Of a stretch of DNA of 64,000 bases, positions 16,669 through 27,602 are shown one piece after another. Positions within the stretch are counted from its first letter, which is position 1; every line of letters starts with the position of its first letter. This DNA comes from Paraburkholderia lacunae (GTDB lineage: Bacteria; Pseudomonadota; Gammaproteobacteria; Burkholderiales; Burkholderiaceae). A model generated the notes under the pieces. The model did no database searches, was not told where the DNA came from, and worked only from the letters and a program-made list of their open reading frames with translations. Both the position numbers and the translations under genes were made by a program. The DNA is taken from contig NZ_QHKS01000009.1 of assembly GCF_003353175.1 (NCBI RefSeq), positions 124,001 to 188,000 on the forward strand, in the 5' to 3' direction.

Positions 16669-16937
16669 GACGAGGCTCCTCCCGAGCGGCTGTTGCTCGG
16701 TCCGCACACCGTGCGAACCGGCCACAAGTCTGCAGATCATACGGCACCGTCGCGGCCGCACAATGGAGGTATTCCTCACCGTGTGGCCGCCCGACGCCGT
16801 TGCGCGCCGGAAGGCCGTGCCGCTGCTTGAGGTCGTAGTATGCCTGCGGTTACGTCCCGGTAGGAAGCAGGCCGCGCAAGCGCGCGGCTTGTTATGTATA
16901 CAGCATCGGCCTGCCGCCTTTGACGGCCGACCGTGCG
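16669..16937. other. Space after cheZ with a short GC-rich hairpin
   Basis: No gene is seen. GCCGCGC (16871-16877) and GCGCGGC (16882-16888) form a 7-bp hairpin about 50 nt past the cheZ stop, but no strong T-run follows on the minus strand, so it is only a possible terminator of the chemotaxis unit. Confidence 0.4.
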
Positions 16938-17648
16938 TCAGAAGCCAAGGCTCGCCAGCAGATCGTCGACCTGCGACTGGTCCTGCACCACGTCCGTTTT
17001 GCCTTCCGGATTGATCTGCGGACCGTTCAGCAGATGTTCGGGGCTGCCGGTCGACGACGGCTCGGCCGCCAGCGCCGCCGCGGTCGCCGCGAACTGCTCG
17101 CGCCGCTCGAGCGCGATGTTCTCGACCAGCACGCCGAGCAATTGCTGCTCGATCAGGTACACGACGTCCGTGATCTTCTTGATGACCTGGCCGGTCAGAT
17201 CCTGGAAGTCCTGCGCCAGCATGATTTCCATCAGCTGCGAATTGGTCGCGGTGGTGGCTTCCGGCACGCCGCGCAGGAACGCGCGCGTGTCGTTCATCAG
17301 CGCGCGCACTTCTTCGCGCTCGATCGGCGCCGCGTACCATTTTTCCCAGCGCGCATCGAGCTCACCCGCATCCTTCTGCAACTGCTCCTGGATCGGCTTG
17401 GCGATGTCGATCGAGGACAGGACGCGCTCGGCGGCCTGCTCGGTCATGTTCGCGATGTACTTCAGGCGGTCGCGAGCATCGGGTACGGCTTCCGCCGCGC
17501 GCTCGACATGCTTGTCGAGCCCCAGCTCACGCATCGAGTCGCGCAGCGTGCGCGTCAACTGGCCGATGCGGGCGAGGATGCGGTCGGACGCGAAGTCGCC
17601 GCTGTCGTTGCCCGCTTCGGCGCCTTGCGCGTTGGTCGGCAGATTCAC
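16938..17648 (-). CDS. cheZ: CheY-P phosphatase CheZ
   Basis: CheZ dephosphorylates CheY-P and so ends the tumble signal. The 236-aa protein is a long helical hairpin. The catalytic segment AQDFQDLTGQVIKKI carries the conserved Asp and Gln (DLTGQ). The C-terminus VDDLLASLGF is the CheY-binding tail. The start is GTG (VNLPTNAQ), one base after the cheY stop and preceded by GGGAG, so translation is coupled. It is the last gene of the mot-che unit. Confidence 0.94.
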   Translation of the reverse strand: MNLPTNAQGAEAGNDSGDFASDRILARIGQLTRTLRDSMRELGLDKHVERAAEAVPDARDRLKYIANMTEQAAERVLSSIDIAKPIQEQLQKDAGELDARWEKWYAAPIEREEVRALMNDTRAFLRGVPEATTATNSQLMEIMLAQDFQDLTGQVIKKITDVVYLIEQQLLGVLVENIALERREQFAATAAALAAEPSSTGSPEHLLNGPQINPEGKTDVVQDQSQVDDLLASLGF

Positions 17649-17649
17649 A

Positions 17650-18045
17650 TCAGCTCCCGGTCTTGGCCATCTTCTCGAGAATCTTGTTGAGCTTCTCGTC
17701 GAGCGTCGCGGCCGTGAACGGCTTGACGACATAACCGCTCGCGCCGGCCTGAGCCGCCGCGATGATGTTTTCCTTCTTCGACTCGGCCGTCACCATCAGC
17801 ACCGGCAGATGCGCGAGGCTGGCGTCGGCGCGGATTTCCTTGAGCATGGCCAGACCGTCGAGGTTCGGCATGTTCCAGTCGGAGATCACGAACTCATAGG
17901 CGCCGCTGCGCAAGCGCGCGAGACCGGCCGCGCCGTCTTCGGCTTCGTCGACGTTGCTGTAGCCCAGCTCTTTGAGCAGGTTGCGGACAATCCGGCGCAT
18001 CGTCGGAAAATCGTCAACCACCAGAAATTTCATTCCCTTATCCAT
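17650..18045 (-). CDS. cheY: Chemotaxis response regulator CheY
   Basis: CheY carries the phosphoryl signal from CheA to the flagellar switch. The 131-aa receiver domain has the acidic pair D11-D12, phospho-acceptor D56 (VISDWNMP), the conserved Thr in MVTAES and the Lys in VVKPFTA. It lies between cheB and cheZ, so this is the motor-binding CheY; a second receiver-only gene stands near motB. Confidence 0.96.
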   Translation of the reverse strand: MDKGMKFLVVDDFPTMRRIVRNLLKELGYSNVDEAEDGAAGLARLRSGAYEFVISDWNMPNLDGLAMLKEIRADASLAHLPVLMVTAESKKENIIAAAQAGASGYVVKPFTAATLDEKLNKILEKMAKTGS

Positions 18046-18109
18046 TTCATTCCCTTTGCTTGATCCATGATGCGGCGCATGTCCGCCTGTTCAACCTACC
18101 CCGCGCGCA

Positions 18110-19207
18110 TCATACCCGCTGAACGCGATCGCCCATCGACGACAGACGCGCCATCACGCGCCGGCTCATTTCCGGCAGCGAGGCGATCTCGTCGGCGGCG
18201 CCCAGCGCGATCGCTTCGCGCGGCATGCCGAAGACGATACAGCTCGCCTCGTCCTGCGCGAGGGTATACGCCCCCGCCTTTTTCATGTCCAGCAGGCCGG
18301 CGGCGCCGTCGCGCCCCATCCCGGTCAGGATCACCCCGACCGCATTCTTGCCCGCGTGCTGCGCGGCCGAACGGAACAGCACGTCGACCGACGGACGATG
18401 CCGGTTGACCGGCGGCTCGTCGGAGAGATGCGCAATATAGTTCGCGCCGCTGCGGGCCAGCAACAGGTGAGCGTGGCCGGGCGCGATATACGCATGTCCG
18501 GGCAGCACGCGTTCGCCGTGCTCTGCCTCTTTAACGGTAATCCGGCACAAACCATTGAGGCGTTGCGCAAAAGATTTTGTGAAACCCGGCGGCATATGCT
18601 GCGCGATCAGCACGGCGGGTGCATCCGGCGGCAGCGGCAGCAGCACCTCGCGGATCGCTTCGGTGCCGCCCGTCGACGCGCCGACGATGATCAGCTTCTC
18701 AGTACTGAGAAGCGGATTGTTGAAGAGCGGCGCGGCGGCGGCAGGCGCCTGCGCGGCGTGGGCCGCCGCATGCTGCGCCGGCGCGGCCTGGCGCACCCGC
18801 GCGCGGGCTGCGGCGCGAATCTTGTCGGCGAGCTTTTCCGCGTAGTCGAGCATGCCGTCGCGAATGCCGACCTTCGGCTTGGTGACGAAATCGACCGCGC
18901 CCAGTTCCAGCGCGCGCAGCGTGATTTCGTTGCCGCGCTCGGTCAGCGACGACACCATCACGACCGGCATCGGCCGCAGACGCATCAGCTTCTCGAGGAA
19001 GTCGAGGCCGTCCATGCGCGGCATTTCGACGTCGAGCGTCAGCACGTCCGGATTGTGTTGCTTGATGAGATCGCGCGCGACCAGCGGGTCGGGTGCGGTC
19101 GCCACGACGGTCATGTCCGGCTGGCCATTGATGATTTCCGTCATCAGGCTGCGGATCAGCGCCGAATCGTCGACGCACAATACTTTGATCTTTTGCACAG
19201 CGCTCAC
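18110..19207 (-). CDS. cheB: Chemotaxis methylesterase/deamidase CheB
   Basis: CheB removes methyl groups from chemoreceptors for adaptation. The N-terminal receiver has D59 ([13 protein letters not shown]). After an Ala-rich linker (about 135-165), the C-terminal esterase carries the catalytic Ser ([11 protein letters not shown]), His (AQHMPPGF) and Asp ([10 protein letters not shown]). The 365-aa length is normal. Its start overlaps cheD by ATGA. Confidence 0.96.
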   Translation of the reverse strand: MSAVQKIKVLCVDDSALIRSLMTEIINGQPDMTVVATAPDPLVARDLIKQHNPDVLTLDVEMPRMDGLDFLEKLMRLRPMPVVMVSSLTERGNEITLRALELGAVDFVTKPKVGIRDGMLDYAEKLADKIRAAARARVRQAAPAQHAAAHAAQAPAAAAPLFNNPLLSTEKLIIVGASTGGTEAIREVLLPLPPDAPAVLIAQHMPPGFTKSFAQRLNGLCRITVKEAEHGERVLPGHAYIAPGHAHLLLARSGANYIAHLSDEPPVNRHRPSVDVLFRSAAQHAGKNAVGVILTGMGRDGAAGLLDMKKAGAYTLAQDEASCIVFGMPREAIALGAADEIASLPEMSRRVMARLSSMGDRVQRV

Positions 19208-20034
19208 GCCTCCTCTGCGGTTCTGGCGTTGTTTGAATTAAGGGGACGCGGGCTCGCGCCAAATAGTTCGATGCGCGGCTTCGCTGCGCCCGCGGTCGCA
19301 CCGCTTCCCGCAAATGTTGCGGGGTTGCCAGTGGGGTTGCCGGCGGGGTTGCCAGCGGCGCCACCGGCTTTCGAGCCGAACAGTTCGACCTTCGGCCTTG
19401 CCGCGACCGGCGTCGAAAACAGCTCGACCCGCTTGCGCGCCGCCGCGAGCCGCTCGGCGCGCGCTTCGGCGCTTTGCCGCATCAGCGCCTGTTCGCGTTC
19501 GGCGACGCCGGCTTCCTGCTGCAGGCGGAGTTTCTTCACCATTACCTGGCCGGTACGCGGCATGAAGGCGACTTTGCGCGGGTGCGAGCCCTGCAGGTCC
19601 TCGGCGACGATGCGGATCTTTTCGAGCGCGAGGTAGCGGCGCACGAATTCCGAATTGCGGTCGCCGATGTTCATGGTCGTCATGCCGGCCAGCACCGCGC
19701 CGCCGCCGAACACCTTGGCTTCGAAGCGCTCGCGCCGGCCACCCGCCTTGATGAGCTCGTTGATCAGCACTTCCATCGCGTACGCGCCGTAGCGCATCGA
19801 ATCCGAAGCGGCTTGCGCGACGTCGGCGCCGTCGTCGGGCAGCATGAAGTGATTCATGCCGCCGATGCCCGCCGTGCGGTCCTGGATGCAGGCCGCGACG
19901 CACGAACCCAGCACGGTGACCAGCACCATGTCTTCGCTGGTCGTATAGAACTCGTTCGGCAACAGCTTCACGCCGGGGCGTTGGAAGTGGTTGTCGAAGT
20001 ACAGATTGGTGGCGATCGGCAGGGCGCTGCTCAT
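19204..20034 (-). CDS. cheD: Chemoreceptor glutamine deamidase CheD, with C-terminal extension
   Basis: CheD deamidates receptor glutamines. The core (about 1-200) has the catalytic Cys45 ([10 protein letters not shown]) and His62 (MNHFMLP) and the GGG loop in KVFGGGAVL. Beyond the core an extension of some 75 residues repeats GNPA/GNPT units and an 'ELFG' phrase (VELFS, VELFG, IELFG). Its ends overlap cheR and cheB by ATGA, so the three are tightly coupled. Confidence 0.95.
   Translation of the reverse strand: MSSALPIATNLYFDNHFQRPGVKLLPNEFYTTSEDMVLVTVLGSCVAACIQDRTAGIGGMNHFMLPDDGADVAQAASDSMRYGAYAMEVLINELIKAGGRRERFEAKVFGGGAVLAGMTTMNIGDRNSEFVRRYLALEKIRIVAEDLQGSHPRKVAFMPRTGQVMVKKLRLQQEAGVAEREQALMRQSAEARAERLAAARKRVELFSTPVAARPKVELFGSKAGGAAGNPAGNPTGNPATFAGSGATAGAAKPRIELFGASPRPLNSNNARTAEEA
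19321..19356 (-). repeat. 12-nt tandem repeat in cheD (GNPA units)
   Basis: Three copies of GGGGTTGCCAGT-like 12-mers follow each other in frame and encode the GNPA/GNPT units in the CheD extension. Confidence 0.88.
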
Positions 20035-20984
20035 ACCGTCACCCCGCCAGCCGGCGTGCTGCTGGAGTGGCCCGCCGGGCGGGACGGCGTGCGGGCGGCG
20101 CCGGCGGCGTCGCGTGTCAGTTCATAAACGGTCTGGCCGCGCAGCTTGAACGCCTGCGTCACGTACGTGAAGTTTTCCGAGTGGCCGGCAAACAGCAGAC
20201 CGCCCGATTTCACCAACGGCTCGAAGCGCGCGAGTACTTGCGCCTGGGTCGGCTTGTCGAAATAGATCATCACGTTGCGGCAGAAGATCGCGTCGAACTG
20301 CGAGCGCAGCTGGTAATCGCGGTCGGTCAGGTTCAGCTGCTCGAAGCGCACCATCGCGCGCACTTCCGGGCGCACCTTCACCATGCCGGCGTGCGCGCCG
20401 GTGCCTTTCAGGAAGAAGCGCTTGAGCCGCTCCGGCGACAGATGCTTGACCTGGTCGAACTGGTACATGCCGGCTTCGGCTTTTGCCAGCACCTGCGTGT
20501 CGATGTCGGTGGCGAGCACGCTCGCCTGGCGCGCGCCGCTGTCGCCGAGGGCTTCGATCAGCGTCATCGCGATCGAATACGGCTCTTCACCGGTCGATGC
20601 CGCCGAGCACCACACCGAAACCGGCTGCGGCCGGCGCGGCACGAACTCGGCGAGGATCGGAAAGTGGTGCGCTTCGCGAAAGAATGCGGTCAGGTTGGTG
20701 GTCAGCGCGTTAGTGAACGCCTCCCACTCGGCCGGATCGTTTTCCGCTTCGAGCAGATCGAGATACTGCCTGAAGGTCTCGATGCCGCGCGCGCGCAAGC
20801 GGCGCGCCAGACGGCTGTACGCCATGTCGCGCTTGTGATCCGACAGCGAGATGCCCGCGCTGCGATGAATCAGTTCGCGGATACGAGCGAAATCCGCCGA
20901 CGTGAATTCGAAATCCCGTCCTTGTTCGACGGATCTGGCCGGTTCTGCCCGCTCGGGACGTTGTTGTGCGCGCGTTGCCATCAT
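20031..20984 (-). CDS. cheR: Chemoreceptor methyltransferase CheR
   Basis: CheR methylates receptor glutamates with S-adenosylmethionine. The N-terminal helical domain contains [20 protein letters not shown]. The SAM-binding domain has [19 protein letters not shown] and the later CRNVMIYFD motif. AGGA precedes the first of two adjacent ATG codons by about 6 nt, giving 317 aa. The receptor upstream ends in DWETF, a CheR-docking pentapeptide. Confidence 0.95.
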   Translation of the reverse strand: MMATRAQQRPERAEPARSVEQGRDFEFTSADFARIRELIHRSAGISLSDHKRDMAYSRLARRLRARGIETFRQYLDLLEAENDPAEWEAFTNALTTNLTAFFREAHHFPILAEFVPRRPQPVSVWCSAASTGEEPYSIAMTLIEALGDSGARQASVLATDIDTQVLAKAEAGMYQFDQVKHLSPERLKRFFLKGTGAHAGMVKVRPEVRAMVRFEQLNLTDRDYQLRSQFDAIFCRNVMIYFDKPTQAQVLARFEPLVKSGGLLFAGHSENFTYVTQAFKLRGQTVYELTRDAAGAARTPSRPAGHSSSTPAGGVTV

Positions 20985-21187
20985 GAAAGTTCCTGCCTGC
21001 GATACGAGCCATTCCGCTTTCCGCCGGAGGTGCGGCCTCCGGCCAAAGGGATTGTGTTCGCGGGGTCGCGCCCGCCCGCGAGTTCCGCCCACCTGCAGTC
21101 GGCCCGCGACACGCCATCGAGGCGTGCTTCGATGATTCGCCCCTCAGGAAGCGAGATGCCGAATGACTGCATGTCTTCTTCTGTTTC

Positions 21188-23041
21188 CTAGAACGTTTCC
21201 CAGTCCGCATCCGAACCCGCCTTGGCCGCGCTTGCAGCGGCCGGGCGTGCTGCGGATTCGGACGCGGCTCGCGCCGTCTTGGCCTTAAGCGCCGGCTCGA
21301 CGCGTGCGGCACCTGCATCATGGGCGGCCGGAGCCTGCGCCGCGCTGCTGCTTGCCGGGTGCACCGCCGGGTTTGCCACCGCGTGTGGCGAAGCCTTGGC
21401 TACCGGGGCCGCCTTGACACCCGCGCTGCGCGCCGTGTGTGGACGCGCTGCCGCCGCTACGCTGTGCGTTGCCACGCGAGCCGGCCCGCCGGCCACTTTC
21501 CAGCCATTCACCACGGCTTGCAGTTGACGCGTCTGGTCTTCGAGCGATGCCGCCGCAGCCGCCGCCTGTTCGACCAGCGCGGCGTTCTGCTGCGTGACTT
21601 CGTCCATCTGCACGACCGCGCGATTCACCTGTTCGATACCGCCCGACTGCTCTTCGGAAGCCGCGCTGATTTCGCCCATGATGTCGGTCACGCGGCGCAC
21701 GGCCTGCACGATCTCGTCCATCGTGGTGCCGGCGCGGCCGACCAGCGTCGAGCCGCTTTGCACCTTGTCGACCGAGTCGCCGATCAGTTCCTTGATTTCC
21801 TTCGCGGCGCTGGCGCTGCGCTGCGCGAGGCTGCGCACTTCGCCGGCGACCACCGCGAAACCGCGGCCCTGTTCGCCCGCCCGCGCGGCTTCGACCGCCG
21901 CGTTCAGCGCGAGAATATTGGTCTGAAAGGCAATCCCTTCGATCACGCCGATGATGTCGACGACCTTGTTCGAACTGGTCGCGATGTCCTGCATCGTCGT
22001 CACAACCTGGCTCACCACGTCGCCGCCGCGGGTCGCGATATCGGACGCGTTCACGGCCAGCTGGCTCGCCTGACGCGCGTTCTCGGCGTTCTGCCGCACG
22101 GTGCCGGTCAGCTGCTCCATGCTCGACGCGGTTTCCTGCAACGAAGCGGCTTGCTGTTCGGTGCGCTGCGACAGATCGGTGTTGCCCATCGCGATTTCAC
22201 GCGCGCCGGTGTCGATCGATTCGGTGCTGCCGTGAACCGCCTTCACCATCGTCGCCAGGCTTTCCTGCATCTGCTTGATGCCGCTGAACAGCCGGCCGAT
22301 TTCGTTGCGGCTGAACACTTCGATCGTCTCGGACAGGTCGCCCGAAGCGATCCGCTCGAAGCAGGCGGTGGCGTCGGCGAGCGGCTGCACGATCAGGCCG
22401 CGCAGCGCGAAGCGGATGCCCACCACGAGCAGCAAGGCCAGCGCGGTGATGGCGATGATCAGCGTCGTCATCAGCGAGATGTTCGATTGCGCGCTCGCCT
22501 GCTGGTCCACCGCGTGCTGCTGAAGTCCCTTGACGACGGCGGACGCGGCGTTGTCGTACGCAAGGAACATCGGGCTGATCTTCGTATCGGCGATCGCGTG
22601 ATAGGCCGCCAGATCGTTCGCGCGCAATGCGGCGAACTCCTGGTCGACGCCGTCTCGCGTCACGGCCGCGCGGCGCGTCGCCAGTTCGTCGAGCTGCGCC
22701 TGCTCGGCGCCGTTCTTGGGCGCGTCGAGATACGCCTGCCAGCTCTGGTTGCCGATGCCGTAGAGTTCCTGCGCACGATCGAGCGCCTTCTTCGCCTTCT
22801 CGGTGTCGCCGGCGGTGTTCAACGAGATGAAGCGGTCCAGCGTCACGCGCGTGCGCAACAGGTACGCCGACGCCTCGTCGAGCGCGTGAATCGCCACCAG
22901 ATCGCCGCGTGCAATGCGATCGAGCGACTGGCTGGCGCGGTTCAGCGCCGTCAGTCCGAGCGCGCCGACCGCCACGGTCAGCGCAACCAGAATGATCCCC
23001 ACCATCGTCAGCGACGTGCGAATCGACCACCTGCTCAGCAT
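21188..23041 (-). CDS. Methyl-accepting chemotaxis protein (Tar/Tsr type)
   Basis: This inner-membrane chemoreceptor has 617 aa. TM1 lies at about 10-30, then a four-helix-bundle periplasmic sensor (about 32-190), then TM2 with [17 protein letters not shown] (about 195-212) and a HAMP domain. The signalling hairpin contains [20 protein letters not shown] and [19 protein letters not shown]. The Ala-rich tail ends DWETF, matching the CheR/CheB docking pentapeptide (NWETF type). It lies between cheW and cheR, so it is the main receptor of this operon. The ligand cannot be told from sequence; an amino acid is plausible. Confidence 0.94.
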   Translation of the reverse strand: MLSRWSIRTSLTMVGIILVALTVAVGALGLTALNRASQSLDRIARGDLVAIHALDEASAYLLRTRVTLDRFISLNTAGDTEKAKKALDRAQELYGIGNQSWQAYLDAPKNGAEQAQLDELATRRAAVTRDGVDQEFAALRANDLAAYHAIADTKISPMFLAYDNAASAVVKGLQQHAVDQQASAQSNISLMTTLIIAITALALLLVVGIRFALRGLIVQPLADATACFERIASGDLSETIEVFSRNEIGRLFSGIKQMQESLATMVKAVHGSTESIDTGAREIAMGNTDLSQRTEQQAASLQETASSMEQLTGTVRQNAENARQASQLAVNASDIATRGGDVVSQVVTTMQDIATSSNKVVDIIGVIEGIAFQTNILALNAAVEAARAGEQGRGFAVVAGEVRSLAQRSASAAKEIKELIGDSVDKVQSGSTLVGRAGTTMDEIVQAVRRVTDIMGEISAASEEQSGGIEQVNRAVVQMDEVTQQNAALVEQAAAAAASLEDQTRQLQAVVNGWKVAGGPARVATHSVAAAARPHTARSAGVKAAPVAKASPHAVANPAVHPASSSAAQAPAAHDAGAARVEPALKAKTARAASESAARPAAASAAKAGSDADWETF

Positions 23042-23085
23042 CTCAATGCTCCCTTGTTCCAGTCTCTCGTTCGTGCCGTCAGCGC

Positions 23086-23622
23086 TTAGCCGGCGAGCGT
23101 TTCGATCAGCGCCATTTCACGGCTGGTCATCAGCTTCTCGATGTCCATCAGGATCAGCATGCGGCCGTCGACGGTGCCCAGCCCCGTGAGATATTCGGTC
23201 GTCAGCGTGGCGCCGAATTCCGGCGCCGGCATGATCTGGTCGGTGGCGAGCGTCAGCACGTCCGACACGCCGTCCACCACCATCCCGACCACGCGATGCG
23301 CGACGTTCAGGATGATCACCACCGTCTGATGGTCGTACTCGACGCGGCCCAGATGGAACTTGATGCGCATGTCGACGATCGGCACGATGATGCCGCGCAG
23401 ATTGATCACGCCCTTGATGAACTCAGGCGCATTGGCGATGCGCGTGACGTTGTCGTAGCCGCGGATTTCCTGCACCTTGAGGATGTCGATGCCGTACTCT
23501 TCGGCGCCGAGCGTGAAGACGAGGAATTCCTGCCCGCCGGCGTCGGCCTGCTGCGCGTCGCGGCGGCCATTCGTACCGCTCGCGTTCGCGACGCTCGAAT
23601 TGATGGATTGGACTTCTGCCAC
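23086..23622 (-). CDS. cheW: Chemotaxis coupling protein CheW
   Basis: CheW links receptors to CheA. The 178-aa protein has the SH3-like fold with [20 protein letters not shown], the motif [16 protein letters not shown] and [19 protein letters not shown]. The start is set at GTG ([10 protein letters not shown]), which has GGGGG 6 nt upstream; an in-frame TTG four codons earlier overlaps that ribosome site and is less likely. Confidence 0.95.
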   Translation of the reverse strand: MAEVQSINSSVANASGTNGRRDAQQADAGGQEFLVFTLGAEEYGIDILKVQEIRGYDNVTRIANAPEFIKGVINLRGIIVPIVDMRIKFHLGRVEYDHQTVVIILNVAHRVVGMVVDGVSDVLTLATDQIMPAPEFGATLTTEYLTGLGTVDGRMLILMDIEKLMTSREMALIETLAG

Positions 23623-23682
23623 GTTAGCCCCCAAACGGTTGGGATGAAATGAGTTGAGTAAGTGTTACGGGTGTTATGACTG

Positions 23683-26019
23683 TCACGCAAGGCTCATCGC
23701 GCCGTGCGCGTTGCGCGTCTCGCGGTTCAGCGCCGCCACGTCCACGATCAGCGCGACACTGCCGTCGCCGAGAATGGTTGCGGCGGAAATGCCGTGCACC
23801 TTGCGATAGTTCGTTTCCAGATTCTTCACGACCACCTGCTGCTGCCCCACCAGCTCGTCGATCAGCATCGCAAAGCGGCGCCCCTCGGTTTGCATGATGG
23901 TGACGATGCCCTGGGTCGGTTCGCGCTTCGCGTCTTCGACCGAGAACACTTCGTGCAGCGCGACGAGCGGCAGATATTCGCCGCGCACGCGCACCACGCG
24001 TTCGCCGTTGGCCACCGTGTAGATGTCCTCGGCTTGCGGCTGCAGCGACTCCATCACGAAGTTCAGCGGCAGAATGAAGATCTCGTTGCCGACCTTCACC
24101 GACATGCCGTCGAGAATCGCCAGCGTGAGCGGCAAGACGATCCGCGTCGTGCTGCCCTTGCCCGCATGCGAGGTGATCTCGACGTGACCACCCATCGACT
24201 GGATGTTGCGCTTCACCACGTCCATGCCGACGCCGCGGCCGGAGACGTCCGTGACCTGCTCCGCCGTCGAGAAGCCCGGCAGGAAGATCAGGTTCCAGAC
24301 CTCTTCGTCGGTCATGCTTTCGCTGACCTGCATGCCCTGCTTGGCCGCCTTCGCGAGAATCTTGTCGCGGCGCAGACCGGCGCCGTCGTCGCTCACTTCG
24401 ATGACGATGTTGCCGCCGTGATGCGCCGCCGAGAGCACCAGCTGGCCGGTTGAATCTTTGCCTGCCGCGCGCCGCGCTTCCACGGTTTCGATGCCGTGGT
24501 CGAGACTGTTGCGCACGAGGTGAGTCAACGGATCGATGATCCGTTCGATGAGGCTCTTGTCGAGTTCGGTCGCCTGACCGAAGGTGACGAGTTCGACCTC
24601 CTTGCCGAGTTTCGCCGCCAGATCGCGCACGAGACGCGGGAAGCGGCTGAACACGTAATCCATCGGCATCATGCGGATCGACATCACCGCTTCCTGCAGA
24701 TCGCGCGCGTTGCGCTCGAGCTGCGCCATGCCGTTGAAGAGCCGATCGTGCAGGGCCGGGTCGAACGTGCTGGTGGTCTCGGCCAACATCGCCTGGGTGA
24801 TCACCAGTTCGCCGACCAGGTTGATCAGCTGATCGACTTTTTCGACGCCGACGCGAATCGAGCTGCCTTCCGCGCCGCCCGCTGCCGCGGCCGGACGCGC
24901 CTTGCGGTCCTGTTCGGCAGGAGCGGCTGCGGTGGGTGCCGGTGCGGTAGGTGCCGGTGCGGTGGTCGCTGCCGGCGGCGGCGCTGCTGGCGTGCTCGCC
25001 GCGCTAACCGCAGCAGCGCTGGGCGCTGCCGCAGCGCCGGCTGCCGCGGCATCCGCGCGCGGCGCCGGCGCATCGAACAGACCATGCGTGGCGGCGTTGG
25101 CGGGCGCAGCGACGCTGGCCGCCGGTGCTGCCGGTACTTCGTGTGCTGCTTGCGCCGACGTCGACGGCTCAGCGTCCGGCGTTCCAGGTTCGCCTTGCTG
25201 AGTGTCGCCGGTCGGCGCGGCACCGCGGCCGATCGAGATCTGGCTTTCGTCGATCACGAAACAGCACACGGCAATGATGTCGTCGGAGGTCACATCGGTC
25301 GCGAGCCACAGCGTCAGATCGCCGCCGCTCTTGACCTGCCCGACAATGTTCCCCAGGTTGCCGAGCTCTTCGGCCAGCAGTTCCTGGTCCTTCTCACCTA
25401 CGCCCCGTAGCGTAATTTTCAGATGGGGGCCGGCGCCAGCGCTTGCCTCGCCGCTTCCCGCGGCCTGGCCGGTCTGCGCCGGTTCGCCGTCAACCAATTC
25501 GCCCGCCGCCTGCACCGCCTGTTCGACGACGTGCTCCGGCGGAGTGCCGCCTTGTACTGCCTGTGCTGCCACTGCGGCCGGTGCTGCGACGGCCGCCGGC
25601 GCCGCTTCAGCCGGCGCGCCGCCGAGGCGGCTTTCCGCGTGCAACTGTTCGAGCTTCGCGCAGATCGCCTTGGCGACCACCGCATCCGGTTCGGCGCTCG
25701 CGCGGTAATCGGCGAGCTGGCCCGACAACACGTCCTTGGTTTCGAGGAACGTGTCGATCATGTCCTTGCGCAGCACGAGTTCGTTATTGCGCGCGCGGTC
25801 GAGCAGCGATTCGAGAATGTGGGTGGTTTCCGTCAGCGCGGTAAAGCCGAACGTCGCCGCGCCGCCCTTGATCGAATGCGCCGCGCGGAAAATCGCCGCG
25901 AGGTCTTCGGGGTCCGGGTGCGCGATATCCAGATTGAGCAGCAGCTGCTCCATCTGCGCGAGCAGTTCGTCCGCTTCGTCGAAGAACGTCTGATAGAACT
26001 GAGTGATGTCGAGTGTCAT
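23683..26019 (-). CDS. cheA: Chemotaxis histidine kinase CheA
   Basis: CheA is the receptor-controlled kinase that phosphorylates CheY and CheB. The 778-aa protein has an HPt domain with phospho-His48 (RAAHSIKGGAATFG), a P2-like response-regulator binding region (about 200-260), a long Ala/Pro linker, the P3 dimer domain starting near IRVGVEKVDQLINLVGELVI, the ATPase domain (HLVRNSLDHGIE, SDDGAGL, GRGVGMDVVK) and a CheW-like P5 at the end. All catalytic motifs are intact. It is downstream of a receiver gene and upstream of cheW. Confidence 0.96.
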   Translation of the reverse strand: MTLDITQFYQTFFDEADELLAQMEQLLLNLDIAHPDPEDLAAIFRAAHSIKGGAATFGFTALTETTHILESLLDRARNNELVLRKDMIDTFLETKDVLSGQLADYRASAEPDAVVAKAICAKLEQLHAESRLGGAPAEAAPAAVAAPAAVAAQAVQGGTPPEHVVEQAVQAAGELVDGEPAQTGQAAGSGEASAGAGPHLKITLRGVGEKDQELLAEELGNLGNIVGQVKSGGDLTLWLATDVTSDDIIAVCCFVIDESQISIGRGAAPTGDTQQGEPGTPDAEPSTSAQAAHEVPAAPAASVAAPANAATHGLFDAPAPRADAAAAGAAAAPSAAAVSAASTPAAPPPAATTAPAPTAPAPTAAAPAEQDRKARPAAAAGGAEGSSIRVGVEKVDQLINLVGELVITQAMLAETTSTFDPALHDRLFNGMAQLERNARDLQEAVMSIRMMPMDYVFSRFPRLVRDLAAKLGKEVELVTFGQATELDKSLIERIIDPLTHLVRNSLDHGIETVEARRAAGKDSTGQLVLSAAHHGGNIVIEVSDDGAGLRRDKILAKAAKQGMQVSESMTDEEVWNLIFLPGFSTAEQVTDVSGRGVGMDVVKRNIQSMGGHVEITSHAGKGSTTRIVLPLTLAILDGMSVKVGNEIFILPLNFVMESLQPQAEDIYTVANGERVVRVRGEYLPLVALHEVFSVEDAKREPTQGIVTIMQTEGRRFAMLIDELVGQQQVVVKNLETNYRKVHGISAATILGDGSVALIVDVAALNRETRNAHGAMSLA

Positions 26020-26117
26020 GCCTGGTTCACCGCGAGAGTTCCTGTCTAGGCTTGGGCTGCCGTGCCGCCGCGTCGATAGCTTCGATAACTTGTGTCAAGG
26101 TGGCGCTCATTTGTCGT

Positions 26118-26495
26118 TCATGCCTGGTCCGGCTCGGCCAGCACCGCCACCAGTTCGGTCAACATGTCGGGGTCGAGCGGCTTTTCGATCCAGCCGGTCG
26201 CCCCCGCAGCCCGTGCCGCCTCCTTGAACGGCTCGCCCGATTCCGTCGTCAGGACGAGGATGGGCGTGGCCTGGTAGGCCGGGTTGCCGCGCAGCTCGGC
26301 GATCAGATCGAGGCCGGTCTTGCCCGGCATATGCTGGTCGGTCAGCACGAGGTCGAACGGCATGGCGAGCGCGTTTTCGAGCCCTTCGTTGCCGTCCGCC
26401 GCGAGCGTCACTTCATAGCCCGCCGACGTCAGCGTGGCGGCGAGAATTTGCCGCATCGATGCCGAATCGTCGATTGCCAGAATGTGCCTGATCAT
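26118..26495 (-). CDS. Single-domain response regulator, CheY-like
   Basis: This 125-aa receiver has D9-D10, phospho-acceptor D53 (VLTDQHMPGKTG), Thr/Ser in VLTTESGEP and Lys in WIEKPLDPD. It lies between motB and cheA, the place of a first cheY copy in many beta-proteobacteria. It differs strongly from the other CheY in this window, so it may act as a phosphate sink or a competing regulator for CheA; this is inference. Confidence 0.92.
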   Translation of the reverse strand: MIRHILAIDDSASMRQILAATLTSAGYEVTLAADGNEGLENALAMPFDLVLTDQHMPGKTGLDLIAELRGNPAYQATPILVLTTESGEPFKEAARAAGATGWIEKPLDPDMLTELVAVLAEPDQA

Positions 26496-26579
26496 GAAAA
26501 CCTCGCTGCACTTACGCTATGAATCGCCGGGCCGTCCGCGCCGCTCGGGCGCGTGAACCGGCCAGGCGATCGCTGTCTG

Positions 26580-27581
26580 TTACTGGGCCGCCGTTGCCGG
26601 CGCCTTCGGCGCAACCGTCACCGGTTGCACAAGCTTTTGCAGCAGCGGCTTGGAGCCGGCTGCGTCGTCCGACAAGGTGGTGGTGGTGGAGTCGTCATGG
26701 TCAAGCGCCTCCTCCGACTTCCTGTTCAACACGATGATGCTGATGCGGCGGTTTTCCGGATCCATCGGGTCCGCCTTGTTCAGGTTCTGCGTCGACGCGA
26801 GGCCGAGCACACGCATCACCTTCGCTTCGTCCATGCCGCCGGCGATCAGCTCGCGGCGCGACGCATTGGCGCGGTCCGCGGACAGTTCCCAGTTGCTGTA
26901 GCCCTTCTCGCCACCCGCGTATTGCACCGCGTCGGTGTGACCCTGCACGATGATGCGGTTCGGCACGTCGTTCAGCGTGTGGCCGATTTCGCGCAGGATG
27001 TCGCGCATGTACGGCTCCACCACATCTCTCGCGGTCGCGAACATCGGCCGCTTCTGCGAGTCGACGATTTCGATGCGCAAGCCGGTCAGCGTCGAATCGA
27101 TACGGATCTGCTGCTTGAACTGGCGCAGCACCGGATTCGCCTCGATCGCGGCCATCAGCTTGACCTGCAGATCGTGCAGGCGGACCTGCTCGCGCCGCTC
27201 CAGCTCGCCCTTCAACTGCTTCATCGACTCGTCGTCGGCATGCGAGACGGTGCGCTCGGCGCGGCTGTTGGTGCCGTCCGTCGAGCGCGTCACGCCTTGC
27301 GAGTCGGTCGAGATGTCGCGGCCGCCGCCCTTCAGAATGCTCGAATCCTCGGCGCTGCGATCGCCGCCCCACAGCGTGATCTTCAACGGCTGGTTGAAGT
27401 AATCGGCGATGCCCTTCAATTGCACGGTGGAGGCCGAACTCAGCAGCCACATCAGCAGGAAGAACGCCATCATCGCGGTCATGAAGTCCGCATACGCGAG
27501 CTTCCACGCGCCGCCGTGGTGGCCCTTCTTGGCCGGTGCGGAGCGCTTGACGACAATGGCGCGGTCTTTGTCCTTGCTCAT
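26580..27581 (-). CDS. motB: Flagellar stator protein MotB
   Basis: MotB anchors the stator to peptidoglycan and forms the proton channel with MotA. The N-terminus has basic residues, then the single membrane helix beginning WKLAYADFMTAMMAFFLLMW with the proton-carrying Asp at residue 32, the E. coli position. The OmpA-like peptidoglycan-binding domain (about 150-270) contains IIVQGHTDAVQYAG and LSADRANASRREL. At 333 aa it has normal length plus a short acidic/Pro-rich tail. It starts 21 nt after motA. Confidence 0.96.
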   Translation of the reverse strand: MSKDKDRAIVVKRSAPAKKGHHGGAWKLAYADFMTAMMAFFLLMWLLSSASTVQLKGIADYFNQPLKITLWGGDRSAEDSSILKGGGRDISTDSQGVTRSTDGTNSRAERTVSHADDESMKQLKGELERREQVRLHDLQVKLMAAIEANPVLRQFKQQIRIDSTLTGLRIEIVDSQKRPMFATARDVVEPYMRDILREIGHTLNDVPNRIIVQGHTDAVQYAGGEKGYSNWELSADRANASRRELIAGGMDEAKVMRVLGLASTQNLNKADPMDPENRRISIIVLNRKSEEALDHDDSTTTTLSDDAAGSKPLLQKLVQPVTVAPKAPATAAQ

Positions 27582-27602
27582 CGAATCGGTTCCCGGCGCC
27601 CG